Shown: positions 41,461 to 51,814 of the stretch, in pieces
Layout: each line of letters opens with the position of its first letter
Position numbering within the stretch: the stretch's first letter is position 1
Assembly: GCA_030323885.1 (NCBI GenBank)
Contig: CM059199.1
Span: forward strand, 930,001-994,000
Reading direction: 5' to 3'
DNA length: 64,000 bases
From: Branchipolynoe longqiensis
Taxonomy: Eukaryota; Annelida; Polychaeta; Phyllodocida; Polynoidae
Translations under genes and position numbers: made by a program
Notes under the pieces: model-generated
What the model saw: the letters and a program-made list of their open reading frames with translations, nothing else
What the model was told of the DNA's origin: nothing
Database searches by the model: none

Positions 41461-41903
41461 TATACTTGCCGGTGTGAAACCTCTATTTGCTCCCCGAGAG
41501 AGTGCCGCTGGTTACTTGCAAAAGCCAGCAGCACTTCAACACTTTTGCAGGCAGCTTTCATGAAATGTAAAATAAGGAAATACTCGAACGGACGGGGCTG
41601 CCCTCTATGGAAGATCTTCTGATCAAAAAGAATCTCCGGTGGACTGGACACCTCATGAGGATGTCATCAGACAGGCTTCCAAAGCAGATCCTCTATTCTC
41701 AACTGTCTTCTGGCTACAGAAAGAGAGGGCGCCCTCGTCTCCGGTTCAAGGATACCATCAAGAGAAACCTGAAGCTGAGAGACATTAAGACCGACTCATG
41801 GACGCAACTCTCACAGCAGAGAGCTAAATGGAGAGTGGCAGTCAAGTAATGAAAGCAGACTTTGTCGCATCATGACTGACAGCATGATGATGATGATGAT
41901 GAT
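41461..41903 (+). mobile_element. RTE-like LINE 3' region, rearranged
   Basis: It begins with the tail phrase (GGTGTGAAACCTCTATTTGC, TTGCAAAAGCCAGCAGCAC) and then has the end of a LINE ORF. It finishes with GACTGACAGCATGATGATGA and a (TGA)n tail. In the other copies the first phrase lies directly before the ATG tail, so this copy is a duplication or template switch. Confidence 0.65.
41607..41849 (+). pseudogene. C-terminal end of a LINE polyprotein
   Basis: Eighty codons read MEDLLIKKNLRWTGHLMRM, then RLPKQILY, RGRPRLRFKDTIKR and WRVAVK before a stop. The pattern RWTGHxxRMxxxRLPKQ..GRPxxRxKD is the well-known region after the reverse transcriptase in RTE-type and related invertebrate LINEs. 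The polymerase core is absent, so it cannot act on its own. Confidence 0.8.
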
Positions 41904-42245
41904 ATACTATTAGTATAGGTTGATCATTGTAATATACTTTAATTTGGAGTTGAAATAGCTTGTATTTTTAAGCGCTACTTGCGAAATATTTGAAGATGAA
42001 AACCGAATTAACTTTGGTGTGCACATCGAAATTCTGGACATGTGCAAGCTTTCTGGGTGTAACAAGCATGCATAGCACATGAAGGTCAAATTGCAATAAA
42101 TGTTCATACCTATCTAAGTGGGATATGTAGGATCAAATTAGGCAAGTGCTTTGCTTTGACAAAATTGATGTTTTCCTTTGATTATACTGATTTACTAATT
42201 AATCTAGATATATTTTAGTCCAGGAATACCACATTTTCTGCTTAT

Positions 42246-42583
42246 GATCATCATAATCATCATGCTGTCAGTCGCGATGCGAGAAAGACTGCTTTCATTT
42301 CATGAAAGCTGCCTGCAAAAGTGATGAAGTGCTGCTGGCTTTTGCAAGTTACCAGCGGCACTCTCTCGGGGAGTAAATAGAGGTTTCACACCAGCAAGAA
42401 CATGTCCAGACAGGCGCAAAACTATTTGTCCCTGCAGTGGCTGGTCGGGAGATGTTGGGAGTTCCATACTTCAACCGCCCTTAATGCTGCCACAGTGACA
42501 TGATTTTTTGTTTACGGTTTGCTCCCTTAGCCTTCAGTTCTGTCAAGAACCTGTACCACAAGGCAGTGGTTTACAACTCTGCA
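42246..42583 (-). mobile_element. RTE-like LINE 3' end
   Basis: It matches 17036-17385 almost throughout: CATCATGCTGTCAGTCGCGA, AGTTACCAGCGGCACTCTCT, CAGGCGCAAAACTA, GTCAAGAACCTGTACC. The CAT tail lies at the left, so the element is on the minus strand. Confidence 0.8.
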
Positions 42584-42879
42584 CGAGAACCTTGCAATGT
42601 ACCGATTCAGCCATCGCGTCCAGTTATGGAATTTGGTGTGAGTTGCATGCATGTTAGGAAGGCGCCTTAGCATGAGGTGTGTGTATGTGTGAGGCCGCGA
42701 GTCCAGGGCCGCTGTGTTGCTTTACGTCTCCGGCTTCCTGCCTGCCAGAGCTGGGTGGGTGGTGTCTGAGCTACGTGACTGGACACAGACGGGATTAGGA
42801 CACACTGTTGGTGGATTTGCATCTTGACATGCCGGGAACCAGGGCTGACCCCACACCCACACCCACTCCCACCCCCCAA
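42584..42879. other. Unique GC-rich DNA
   Basis: Contains a CCCACA microsatellite run near 42851-42870. No supported gene. Confidence 0.4.
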
Positions 42880-43385
42880 TGCCAGTGTCGCAGTTTCCGC
42901 CCTCCGCCAGTTTCCGCCCTCCGCATACACTCAAATGCATTGTCAATGGCCGTGAACAATCTTCATACAGAAAACGTGAAATATCTCTAAAACCACACCA
43001 CCTAGAAATAAATCGCTTGGTACACATATAGAAAACATCTTTACCAAAAAGATTATATTAAATTTATAAGGGTAGGGTTCTTGATTTCTATTAATTCTGA
43101 ATAAAACTAATGTTTTGCACTGCGCGTACCATCAAACTCAAGGCATTGTCAATGGTCGTGAGCAATCTTCATACAGAAAATACAGAAAATACAGAAAAGT
43201 GAAATATCTCTAAAACCACACCACCTAGAAACAAATTGCTTGGTACACATATAGAAAACATCTTTACCAAAAAATATTATATTAAATTCATAAGGTTAGT
43301 GATGATGCTGTTCAATTTTGACGCATGCACAGAAGCGATGCGGAGGGCGGAAACTGGCGGAGGGCGGAAACTGCGACACCGGCCA
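42880..43385. mobile_element. Fold-back element E1 with doubled terminal word
   Basis: The left end has GTGTCG then two copies of CAGTTTCCGCCCTCCGC (42891-42924). The right end is the exact inverse over about 42 bp (43340-43381). The interior is two tandem copies of a 205-bp core (GCATTGTCAATGG, ATATCTCTAAAACCACACC, AAACATCTTTACCAAAAA). The core recurs in E2 and E3 (55056-56185). Confidence 0.9.
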
Positions 43386-43531
43386 CCCACATTCATAACA
43401 TAATGCGACTGCCGGTTCCAGCCCTGTAGGCCATGCATCCCCTCTCCTCCTCCACTACCTGCCCCTCCTCGCCAACAGCCTCCGCCCCCAACGTCAACAA
43501 TAACTCTGACACCACTGACTCCCCGAGCACA
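43386..43531. other. Unique DNA
   Basis: No feature seen. Confidence 0.4.
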
Positions 43532-43740
43532 CGGGTGACTGGTTAGCACAATATCAGGATAATGTATCTGTGTGGGACTGTGTGGGTCATGGTGCTGGCG
43601 ACCTGATTCTCAGTGGGGCTGGCGACAATTAATGAATTATCAATTGTGTAAGTCCTTGGTTTGAGTCAGCCACATTGCAAACTCCTGACCTTCCCCAGGG
43701 GAAGGAAGCCTGCACATTTCTTGATTCGGCTATCTCTGTT
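43532..43740. mobile_element. SINE-A fragments, opposed
   Basis: Positions 43532-43626 are plus-strand body (GTGACTGGTTAGCACAATA, GGTCATGGTGCTGGCGACC). Positions 43633-43740 are a minus-strand head (CCTTGGTTTGAGTCAGCC, TTGATTCGGCTATCTC). A chimera like that at 7659-7832. Confidence 0.6.
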
Positions 43741-43800
43741 GCTAGCCTTTGTAAGGGTTTTCAGCACGATCAGTATGTAATACAAACAGAGGATATGGGA

Positions 43801-44600
43801 CTAGGCACACCAGAAGCTTGAACCAGGCTGCTAGGCACGCCGGAAGTTTGAACCAGGCTGCTAGGTACACCGGAAGCTTGTATCATGCTGCTAGGCACAC
43901 TGGAAGCTTGGAACAGGCCGCTACTAAGTGATATACACATTGAACGCCTGTACCAGGCTGCTACTAAGTGATAGACACATTGAATGATTGTACCAGGCTG
44001 CTACTAAGTGATATACACATTGAATGCTTGTACCAGGCTGCTACTAAGTGATAGGCACATCGAACGCTTGTACCAGGCTGCTACTAAGGGATAGGCACAT
44101 TGAACACTTGTACCAGGCTGTTACTAAGTGATAGACACATTGAACGCCTGTACCAGGCTGCTACTAAGTGATAGGTACATTGAACGCTTGTACCAGGCTG
44201 TTACTAAGTTTGTTTGTTTGTTGTTGTTTTACGTCCTAGAAACATCTAAGGTCATATCAGGACGGCTGTTACTAAGTGATAGACACATTGAATGTTTGTA
44301 CCAGGCTGTTAGAAAGTGATAGACACATTGAATGCTTGTACCAGGCTGCTACTAAGTGATAGGCACATTGAACTCTTGTACCAGGCTGCTACTAAGTGAT
44401 AGGCACATTGAACGCTTGTACCAGGCTGCTACTAAGTGATAGGCACATTGAACGCTTGTGCCAGGCTGCTACTAAGTGATAGGCACATTGAACGCTTGTA
44501 CCAGGCTGCTACTAAGTAATAGACACATTGAACACTTGTACCAGGCTGTTACTAAGTAATATACACCTCCCAAGCTTGTACCAGGCTGCTAGGCACCTTT
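43801..44600. repeat. 30/40-bp satellite with a unit-length switch
   Basis: Four exact 30-bp units (43801-43920: CTAGGCACACCAGAAGCTTG plus AACCAGGCTG) change abruptly at 43921 to 40-bp units (CTACTAAGTGATAGGCACAT plus TGAACGCTTGTACCAGGCTG). About 15 of these run to 44585. The array ends with a unit of the short type. A SINE-A scrap interrupts it at 44208. Confidence 0.95.
44208..44264 (-). mobile_element. 57-bp SINE-A tail inserted in the satellite
   Basis: TTTGTTTGTTTGTTGTTG, then TTTTACGTCCTAGAAACATC and AAGGTCATATCAGGACG, are only the 3' end of SINE-A. GGCTGTTACTAAG stands on both sides. The flanking match could be a target duplication or just satellite periodicity. Confidence 0.8.
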
Positions 44601-45974
44601 GTGACATCTAGAAGCTTGTACTAGATTACTCTTAGCAAACAATGTGGGAGTGGAAGGTTTGCTGAAACGAAGAGTGGTGCTGAGTGTTGGGCAGTGTCTG
44701 AGACTGAGAGGCATGGAAGTGGAGAAGGGTGGGGGTGTGGGGGGAGGGGTGGAGGCGGGGAGGAATGTCTAACATGGAGGATATGAGGATGTAGGTGTGT
44801 AACCGCGACACGTGACCCCGAGATCCCCTTTCTTCTCCTTGCGGATAAGTGACACCCAGCCACACTAAACAGCTTTGATGTTACCATGGAAACCGACTGA
44901 TATGCTTGATGGTTGAGGCGAACCTAGTGCATATTGTCTACATTGTCCACTGAGTGGGATATTGGGTCATGATGCTGGTGGCCTGGTCTTCCAGTGGGGA
45001 TGTATGTATATATGTACGTCTATATAACATACCTAATATGTTTGAGTAGTGGGAAGCTTTCTCCCTCTATCCAATAACATATATATATTATGTTTATATA
45101 TAAACGCCAATCCAAAAATGGAGATAAGCATTGAAATCAAACCTTCAACAAATTAATGTTTGTTATATTCCTACCCTTTTGTTCATTGATCTATACCCAT
45201 TTGATCAGATGAATAGTGGAATTAATGAGAATTAACATTGCAGCTATAGCTATAGCTAAAATAAGTGGTGCTCGGCGCGCAGTCAAGGCTGGACTGAGCC
45301 AAGCAGCAATGAGATGGCAGTCCCGGGGCAAAAGAGTGGCCCGGGGTGAATATACAGTGAAGAATAAATAAGAAATAAATAAGAAATAATTAATTAAAGA
45401 AGAGAAGGGGGGAAACTCCGCCTTCTTTATATATATATAATAAATTATATTCTACATATATATGGTAACTAGCGGCTGGCATATAGTTACCTAATATGAT
45501 AAGTATAAAGTATATGATTAATGATAATTAGGTTAAATGTTAATTAGATAGGTATACTGATTAATATATGATGATATACTATATTTGATGTTATATAATA
45601 TATAGATTAACTCGGGGAGTGGGTGGGTGGATAAAAAGGTTGTTGTGGTCAGTCCGGCGGTGGGGAGCGGAATAAATAAAATAAATAAATAAATAAAACA
45701 TTTATATAGCGCCCGATCCAGCAAGCCATTCTCAGGCGCTTTACATAACAAACAATGACCAGGATGCGTATGGAGGTGAGGAGCTCCAGTGATGGAGGGC
45801 TGTGATTGGCGGAGTGGTGGAGAGCAGGGTGGAGTGATGAGAGGGAGGAGGTACCAGAGTATTGATTGACAGGTGGGATAAGATTTCTACCTGAAAATAA
45901 TTGTGTTGAATGAGTGTATACTCATTCGGGGTCATTGCGGGGCGCGCATGGCAGCGAAGGCGGTGGGCACCCCC
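44601..45974. other. Mixed unique and repeat-edge DNA
   Basis: It holds a SINE-A body scrap (44944-45003), a MITE-6-related interior piece (45100-45185) and an AATAAATAAGA run (45362-45395). An AAATAAAT run (45672-45700) leads into ACATTTATATAGCGCCCGAT, a phrase I know as a common dispersed repeat in marine invertebrates. No gene recognised. Confidence 0.45.
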
Positions 45975-46145
45975 TCCCTCCGAGCGAGAGCAACTGGCCT
46001 TTGATGACGCTGGAAGTTATACACAACGGTGGAAATCTAAATTGGCAGAGGTGGGGGGCACAGGGAATCCAACCACCAACCTTCTGATTAGGAGTTTCGC
46101 GAGAAAAAAAAGTCAGACACTCTATCCACGCCGCCACAGAGAACA
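45975..46145 (-). mobile_element. SINE-B, 3'-truncated
   Basis: From GAGAGCAACTGGCCTTTGAT to the head inverse CCGCCACAGAGAAC. The tail half is missing. Confidence 0.8.
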
Positions 46146-46341
46146 CGACGGTTTGTATGTTATCGGTATGCATGCTTTCATAATCAAGCAACAAGAATAC
46201 CTAATGGTATGGCATGACATTGTTTTCCTGAGAATGGGGTTGTACTTGTACCATCAATCATCATAGTGTTATTCATGGGAATATTCACACACACAAAACG
46301 TGACACACTGGCTTATTTATGCTAGGTTTGTTAGTGCATAT
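46146..46341. other. Unique DNA
   Basis: Nothing supported. Confidence 0.4.
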
Positions 46342-46526
46342 ACAGTGAAATCTCTCTAAATAGACTGGCCATGTGACCGTCGTTAAACGGTCCACTTAGC
46401 GAGTTTTTTTTTAATCGTTAAAATGGTATTGTAATTTGTATGGGCGATCGTTTGAGACCCAAATAAAGCGATCGATATAGGGGAGTAGTCAATCTGTGGA
46501 AGTGGTCGGTTAGAGAGGTTGTACTG
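46342..46526. mobile_element. MITE-2 copy
   Basis: ACAGTGAAATCTCTCTAAAT to GGTTAGAGAGGTTGTACTG, with GCGATCGATATAGGGGAG inside. 185 bp, the shortest form. Confidence 0.85.
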
Positions 46527-46645
46527 AGGTGTTTTGAGCGCCCGACTTCCGCTTGGTAGGTCGCGGGATTCGAACCCTTGGGTTCGAAGGGTTCGAATCC
46601 CTGGCCGAATAACACACCAATACCTTAAACATTGATACCAAAATT
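46519..46645 (+). mobile_element. SINE-A head fragment with a duplicated box B
   Basis: GTAGGTCGCGGGATTCGAAC is followed by two more TTCGAA phrases, a small tandem duplication of the box B region, before GAATAACACACCAATACC. Confidence 0.6.
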
Positions 46646-46833
46646 GAATTGCTGCAAGCCCGACAGATTTGGAACAGTTTTTTTTTTAAACCACAATAAT
46701 TCAGGGGTGGCCGATTTCTCAGGCACGGGCGGGGATGATCACCAATTTGTTTTTTTATTTGGCCTTAGGTGTGATCGCACCTGACTCATTATTGAGACAC
46801 TCTGCCCAACACACAGGTACCTTTGACCCTACA

Positions 46834-47150
46834 TTTTTGTTGTTGATGATTTATACTGCCCATCATGGATAAGTCTGAATAGACTTGTTTCCACCATTAG
46901 ACAGTTTGTCGATAGAAAGCCCGAGCCTACACTTTTACCGACCCAAGGGATTGTTAACCCCCCACACCATATAGACATGGTATGAGAGCAAACGGCCTTT
47001 GATGACACTGTAAGTTATACACAGTGGTGGAAATCCAAATTGGCAGAGGTGGGGGGGGGGGCATGGGGAATCGACCCACCAACCTTCAGATTAGGCGTCC
47101 GACCTAGACAAAAGTCAGGCACTCTAACCACTCTGCCACAACGAACACCA
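46834..47150 (-). mobile_element. SINE-B, full length
   Basis: TTTGTTGTTGATGATTTATA (inverse tail) to CACTCTGCCACAACGAACAC (inverse head). It contains a 9-G run at 47050-47058. Confidence 0.85.
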
Positions 47151-47330
47151 CAAACACATAGCGAGCTTAGCTACTTTGTGCATTTAGTACACATTTATTT
47201 CTGAATTGAATAAATAATATTCTGTAAATTTATTAGAAGCTGTCACTGCTGCAAGTCATACAAGTGTGTAACGTTGGACATTTCAGCGTGCAACTAAACA
47301 ATTACTTTGCATGGTTTCATTTCAGATAGC
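47151..47330. other. Unique DNA
   Basis: No feature seen. Confidence 0.4.
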
Positions 47331-48145
47331 TCTGAAATTAGCCAACTCTAGTCAAGTTTGCCTGAAAGTAGACAAACTACACCCCACTTATGACCTACAC
47401 AAAAGAACTAAAGTAAAGCTACTAGAAAACAGAAGAATAATCCACCTAAAAACATTAGCATATGGATATAGCCAAGACATTAAGCGTCTAACCCAACCAC
47501 TAAGGGACACCAGAGCAAGCAAGGCACCACTACTAAGGCAGACCAGAAGCCGGATCAAAGCCCATGAAAGGAGCACGCTGGAAATGGCCACCAAGGCATA
47601 GAATGCCCAAACAGTGAAAGAAAGACAAATCCCTGACCTAAAAACATACAAAAAATATCTGTGCAAAATAAAAACTGGAAACCCCAACTGAACTGCACCA
47701 CAACACGGCAGGTGATATGTCACGGTCCACCAACTGGACAGCCCATGGCAAGACAACCGGAAATACAAAAGCCAGATAACATATCCAACAACAATATAAA
47801 TCAAATCAAATTCAACAAACATAACTCAACCATCTATTACGTAGAAAAAGTGGAAAACTCTTCCCAAGAAAAACCCCAAAACACTAACATAGAACCTTGA
47901 GAAAACAACTAACATAGTAATAAGAATAAAACAAAAATACGACAAAACATACCAACAGACTATCTATCTGCTACTGAAATGCGGACAATCAAATAACTTA
48001 TCAGCAGCTACTGCTTGGTAAGACAACACCAAAACTACAGCTGGCCAGCATTGAAAACAAGCCTGGTACCCGGGATTACATGCTATGGACAGTATAAATA
48101 CAGCCTCAATAAAAAAATAAAAATAAAAAAAAATAAAAATAAAAA
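47331..48145 (+). mobile_element. LINE-1f copy, 5' truncated, with a nonsense codon
   Basis: It matches the last third of the LINE at 13940-15945: VDKLHPTYDLHKRTKVKLLE, then KTLAYGYSQD and IKAHERSTLEMA. The frame is cut at 47599-47601 by TAG where the intact copy has a Trp codon, then resumes (NAQTVKERQIPDLKTYKKY) to a stop near 47690. The 3' tail (CTATGGACAGTATAAATACA then GCCTCAATAAAA) is intact. Confidence 0.9.
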
Positions 48146-48322
48146 GTTTACTGCACACTCAAATAAGGTGCATCATAATATATTAATAATCAATTCAATA
48201 TACTCATCTAAAATTAGTAAAAAGAAATGGAGAAACTCAAGACTATTGCATTAACCAATTTTGAGCAGTGGCTTGTACAGAAGATGTTAATGTTGTCTAT
48301 GTACTGCATTGTGCAGGGAATG
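48146..48322. other. A-rich and unique DNA
   Basis: No feature beyond the A-rich LINE end. Confidence 0.4.
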
Positions 48323-48512
48323 CTTGGTTGGTTGATGGAGTTTTACATCCTGGCTGCATCAACGGTCATAGCAAGATGGATACCGACTTCTGACGGTGTG
48401 CGCTCATGGCGGTTGTATAGTGCTTCCCCACTGGGTGACCAGACCGTGAGCACCATGACCTGATATCCCACTCAGTCACATTATCCTGACACTGAGCCAA
48501 CCAGTCTTGCAG
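48323..48512 (-). mobile_element. SINE-A, head-truncated
   Basis: TTGGTTGGTTGATGGAGTTT then ATCCTGGCTGCATC, CACTGGGTGACCAG and CACTGAGCCAACCAGTC. It ends in the middle body. Confidence 0.8.
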
Positions 48513-48538
48513 CGAATGAATTGAGTCATATTTAAATG

Positions 48539-48826
48539 TTCTCTGTGGCGGAGTGGTTAGAGTGTCTGACAATTTCTAGGTCAGCCTCCTAATCTGAAGG
48601 TTGGTGGTTCAATTCCCTGTGCCCCCACCTCTGCCAATTTGGATTTCCACCGCTGTGTATAACTTACAGCGTCATCAAAGGCCAGTTGCTCTCATACCAT
48701 GTCCATGTGGTGTGGGAGGTTAAAAATCCCTTGGGTCGGTAAAAGTGTAGGCCCGGGCTTTCTATCGACAAACTGTGCAATGGTGAAAACAAGACTTATC
48801 CATGATAGGCAGTATGAATCTTCAAT
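48539..48826 (+). mobile_element. SINE-B, full length
   Basis: Head TTCTCTGTGGCGGAGTGG, box B GGTGGTTCAATTCCCTG, body TTTCCACCGCTGTGTATAA, tail CTTATCCATGATAGGCAGTA. The only complete plus-strand copy. Confidence 0.9.
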
Positions 48827-48882
48827 GGTGTTACTGTAGATGATCAGCAATCTAAGATGTGGTGCTTGATTCGCAGGTCCGA

Positions 48883-49565
48883 TTAAAGTTGCATAGTCCG
48901 ATGATTTTGAGTTCCTGTCATTTTCTGAGATAAATATATTAGGTTGATCGTTATAATCTAGCTCACTTTTAGTTTGAAGTAACTTTGCTTGAACATGACT
49001 AAAGCTAGCATTCCTTACATGCGGTATTCAGCATGCAAATGCGAATGTGGATGTGGCATGCGGCATGCAAACTGGTTGGATCCTTTCACCCACACCCACA
49101 CCCACACATAGTATCAGGTTTCTCTAACACTGTTTTCTATGGCAAACACAGCAGCATTCGCATTCGCATGCCGCACCAATGGCTACATGGACCGATTCAG
49201 TTGCCACATTCGCATTTGCATTCACATTCGCATTCGGACACATGGAATCACCCCTATTGAGTTAGATGCTTTTAGATTTTTTGCCGCATTCACATTCTCA
49301 TTCGCATGCCACATAGCGCGTGTAAGGAATGTAGCCTTAACTCAGGAGATAGTTGAAGCTAAAACATATCAATTTAATTTTGTCATGCTTGCCAAAACTG
49401 TGATCCCATAGGCTTCAGCAGTAACAGCTTCTATTAAATTGGCTTAGTACGTCCTTCTATGTTGCATCAAATGCACCAGTGTCTAGGTTGGATATGTAGG
49501 TTCAAATCTAGGTAAGTGTTTCGCTTTTGAAAATGTGATGCTTTCATCTGACTATGCAGCTTTAA
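48883..49565 (+). mobile_element. MITE-1 interrupted by MITE-5
   Basis: TTAAAGTTGCATAGTCCGAT at the left and a diverged right end (ATCTGACTATGCAGCTTTAA). The interior is broken at 49000-49341 where intact copies have GGTTAACTTTTGAG. Confidence 0.85.
49000..49341. mobile_element. MITE-5 copy nested in MITE-1
   Basis: TAAAGCTAGCATTCCTTACA and GCGTGTAAGGAATGTAGCCT then TAA. The interior is GCATGCGG/CGCATTCGC words, with CCCACA at 49091-49109. Same design as 13308-13633 and again inserted at a TTAA of a MITE-1. Confidence 0.85.
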
Positions 49566-50111
49566 TATTGAAACCATTGTAGTCTGAGAAAAGTCTAAGA
49601 TCTAAATATAATAATCAGTGATGAATAACTATCAACAAATGTGCATATTTAGTGCAGATTTCCATGGAATTAAGCTTCCGGGAACAAGAGCAAGAGCTTT
49701 TACCACAAATTTAAATATACAAAAACATCATTTGGATCTGTGGGCCTGTGAGAAGTGTTTCATTTGAATGTTGAAGTCACTAGGTCTCGTTGGAACATGC
49801 TACACTGGGGGGGGGGGGGGTAGGAATTAAGAGTAGACTATTAAGGTCAGGTCGGGTCGAAAACACATTAATCAAGTTAACATGGTGAATGGAATGGCTT
49901 CAGCAGGGGTACTCGAGCCATGCTGGGGGGGTATGCCTCGGAGGGTGGAGATGGGGGAGGGAGGGGTTTTGTAAAAAAAACTCGTTAGTTTAGTGTGTGT
50001 GAGTATCGTAAAATAACTGGTATGTTTCTTTTCAGCAAGTAAACATTAGTATTATGTGATGTATCATAAATTATGCCGGTATGAAGGCGCGGAAGGGAAT
50101 TATTTGATTAT
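49566..50111. other. Unique DNA
   Basis: A G12 run near 49808-49820; no gene supported. Confidence 0.4.
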
Positions 50112-50286
50112 ACCGTAAAACCTCTCTAAATCGACCGACCTTGGGACCGACTTTAAGTGGTCCATTTAGGGAGGTGGTCAGTTAGGAAATTAGGGTTACC
50201 ATGGAATTGTTGGGAGCCAAATGAAGCGATCGATATAGGGGAGTGGTCGATCTGCGGAGGTGGTCGGTTAGAGAGGTTTTACTGTA
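50112..50286. mobile_element. MITE-2 copy, uninterrupted
   Basis: ACCGTAAAACCTCTCTAAAT to GGTTAGAGAGGTTTTACTGT with TATA on both sides. It contains GACTTTAAGTGGTCC, the intact target used by the MITE-1 at 40258. Confidence 0.9.
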
Positions 50287-50399
50287 TATAGTATTGTTAT
50301 CCTGATTCTATGTACTGCCTCCTGCGCCCCCCTCCCCCTCCAATGATTGGTGGCGCCACCACCGGCACTTGCCATCCCTACTAGACGTGCCAACCTCAC
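50287..50399. other. Unique DNA
   Basis: No feature seen. Confidence 0.4.
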
Positions 50400-50429
50400 A
50401 CACGCAGGAGGAATTTATGTATAAGTGTA

Positions 50430-50640
50430 TAACTTATATGTTTATGACCTGACTGTCTCTCGGGGTCTCTCCTGTGTGTTCTAAGATGCGTCTCACTGCT
50501 CGTAGCTCTAGTACATTGATATGGGTGGACTCACTTACTGTCTCATCCCACTGCTGCCAATAATGTGTGTTGTGGGTCTGATCGTGGTAGCCCCACCCAT
50601 GAGAGGAGGCGTCTGTGTAAATTCAGGTGTCCACCGGTCT
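50430..50640 (-). pseudogene. RNase H end of the DIRS-like element
   Basis: On the minus strand YTDASSHGWG (50589-50618) is followed by HTHYWQQWDE-type sequence and THINVLELRAV. TDAS..GWG and the HINxLELxAV phrase are the first and second catalytic regions of DIRS-type RNase H. The frame differs from the upstream RT frames, so at least one indel separates them. Confidence 0.8.
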
Positions 50641-50799
50641 CTGTCCGTATTCCTTCTCGGTTCTTGCCATGTTGGCCGCTCCCTGACACATTTTGTTATT
50701 GTGCACGAGGCTTCATAGTTCCCTCTGGAGTCTCTAATATTTCGGTTCAGTGCTCTTACAATTACTTTGGATCTGATTTTGGCCCATTTATTCCCTGGG

Positions 50800-51198
50800 T
50801 CAGTAGCTACCAGTTTCGCCATTAACATCGTCATGTCTCACTTTTAGTTTGTTATTGGTTAGCGCCTCCTCAATGAGGCTGTTTAGGTCATCACACTTTT
50901 TCTGTGGTATGTATACCCTTACTCGCAGTGTGTCAATCATGAATCCTAGGAATTGTAACTCCTTCATCGGTGTGAGCACCGACTTTTCCTCATTTATGGT
51001 GAAGCCTAGCTCTGTCAGGAAATCTAACGTTATATTTATTGCAGCGGTTACTTCCGCCTGTGTTCTCCCTATCAGGATGGTATCATCGATATAGAAGCAT
51101 AGCAAGATGGTGTGACTCGTCCTGAGGTGGCTCATGATCGCCTTTATTACTTTCATAAATATTCTGGGGCCCAAACTGAGTCCATTTGGTAACACCAA
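50800..51198 (-). pseudogene. Reverse transcriptase, C-terminal half (palm)
   Basis: It contains LPNGLSLGPRIF, then CFYIDDTILIG with both catalytic Asp, then GFTINEEKS and FLGFMIDT, in the order expected of the palm and thumb. It overlaps the N-terminal RT frame by about 115 bp in another phase. Confidence 0.85.
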
Positions 51199-51814
51199 AT
51201 GTGAATTGCAGTAGGTCTCTGTCGGCCTCCCTGATTTCCAGACTGTGGTAGGCTTGAGAGATATCTATGCTAGCTAGCCACGCCCCCCTGTGGACTAGCT
51301 GCATTACCATACCCAGATGTTCCATTTTAAAGTGCTGATATGTTACCAGTTCATTGAGTTTAGACAGGTTTAATATTGGCCTAAAGTCACCGTCTTTCTT
51401 CGGTCTGAGAAACAAGTGTGAAACAAAGCATTGGCTGGTCACCGTTGCTTCCTCTACCATGCCTTGCTTTAGCATCTCCCCTATCTTTTGCTGTACTATT
51501 ACCTCTGACCCTTTGTCTTGTGAAACCGGGGTGATAGTTTGTTTGGGGATACTCGTCAACTCGATCTTCACACCCTTTACTATCTGTTTGACCCAGGCAT
51601 TGTCAGTTATGGTTTCCCACAGGTGTGCTTTCATGGTTACTCCCCCTGCATCAAAAGGTATGGATGATGTACTTACTTTGCTTATTACATCCTCCTCTCC
51701 CCTGTGCTGCGTTGGTAGCTCCCCGTCCCCCTGCCACACCCCCCTTGCTGGGGGCGTGCTTGGCTTCCGATGCTTGGCCGGTGGGGGTAGACCTTCAGCT
51801 CCTCCCTGTGCCAT
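51083..51814 (-). pseudogene. Gag end and reverse transcriptase N-terminal half
   Basis: The first ~90 residues are Pro/Gly-rich gag-like or linker sequence. The RT fingers follow: HLFLRPKKDGDFRPILNLSK, then LASIDISQAYHSLEI with the first catalytic Asp. After FGV the correct phase is lost (about 51190), and the palm continues in the frame at 50800-51198. A single-base indel is enough to explain this. Confidence 0.85.

Larger units (their letters stand above)
41217..42200 (+). mobile_element. Old, diverged MITE-1 relative split by other elements
   Basis: The left end (GTATAATCCAATGGGTTTGAG) lies at 41228. The rest resumes at 41907 (GTATAGGTTGATCATTGTAA, TTTAATTTGGAGTTGAAAT, AACTTTGGTGTGCACATCG). 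The GTGTGCA phrase ties it to the satellite-bearing subtype at 23849. The right end is decayed near 42195. Confidence 0.5.

Noticed and set aside
48539..48620. Possible tRNA-Ser/Leu-like gene
   Set aside because: It is the SINE-B head, with identical downstream body in the other copies and no clean acceptor stem.
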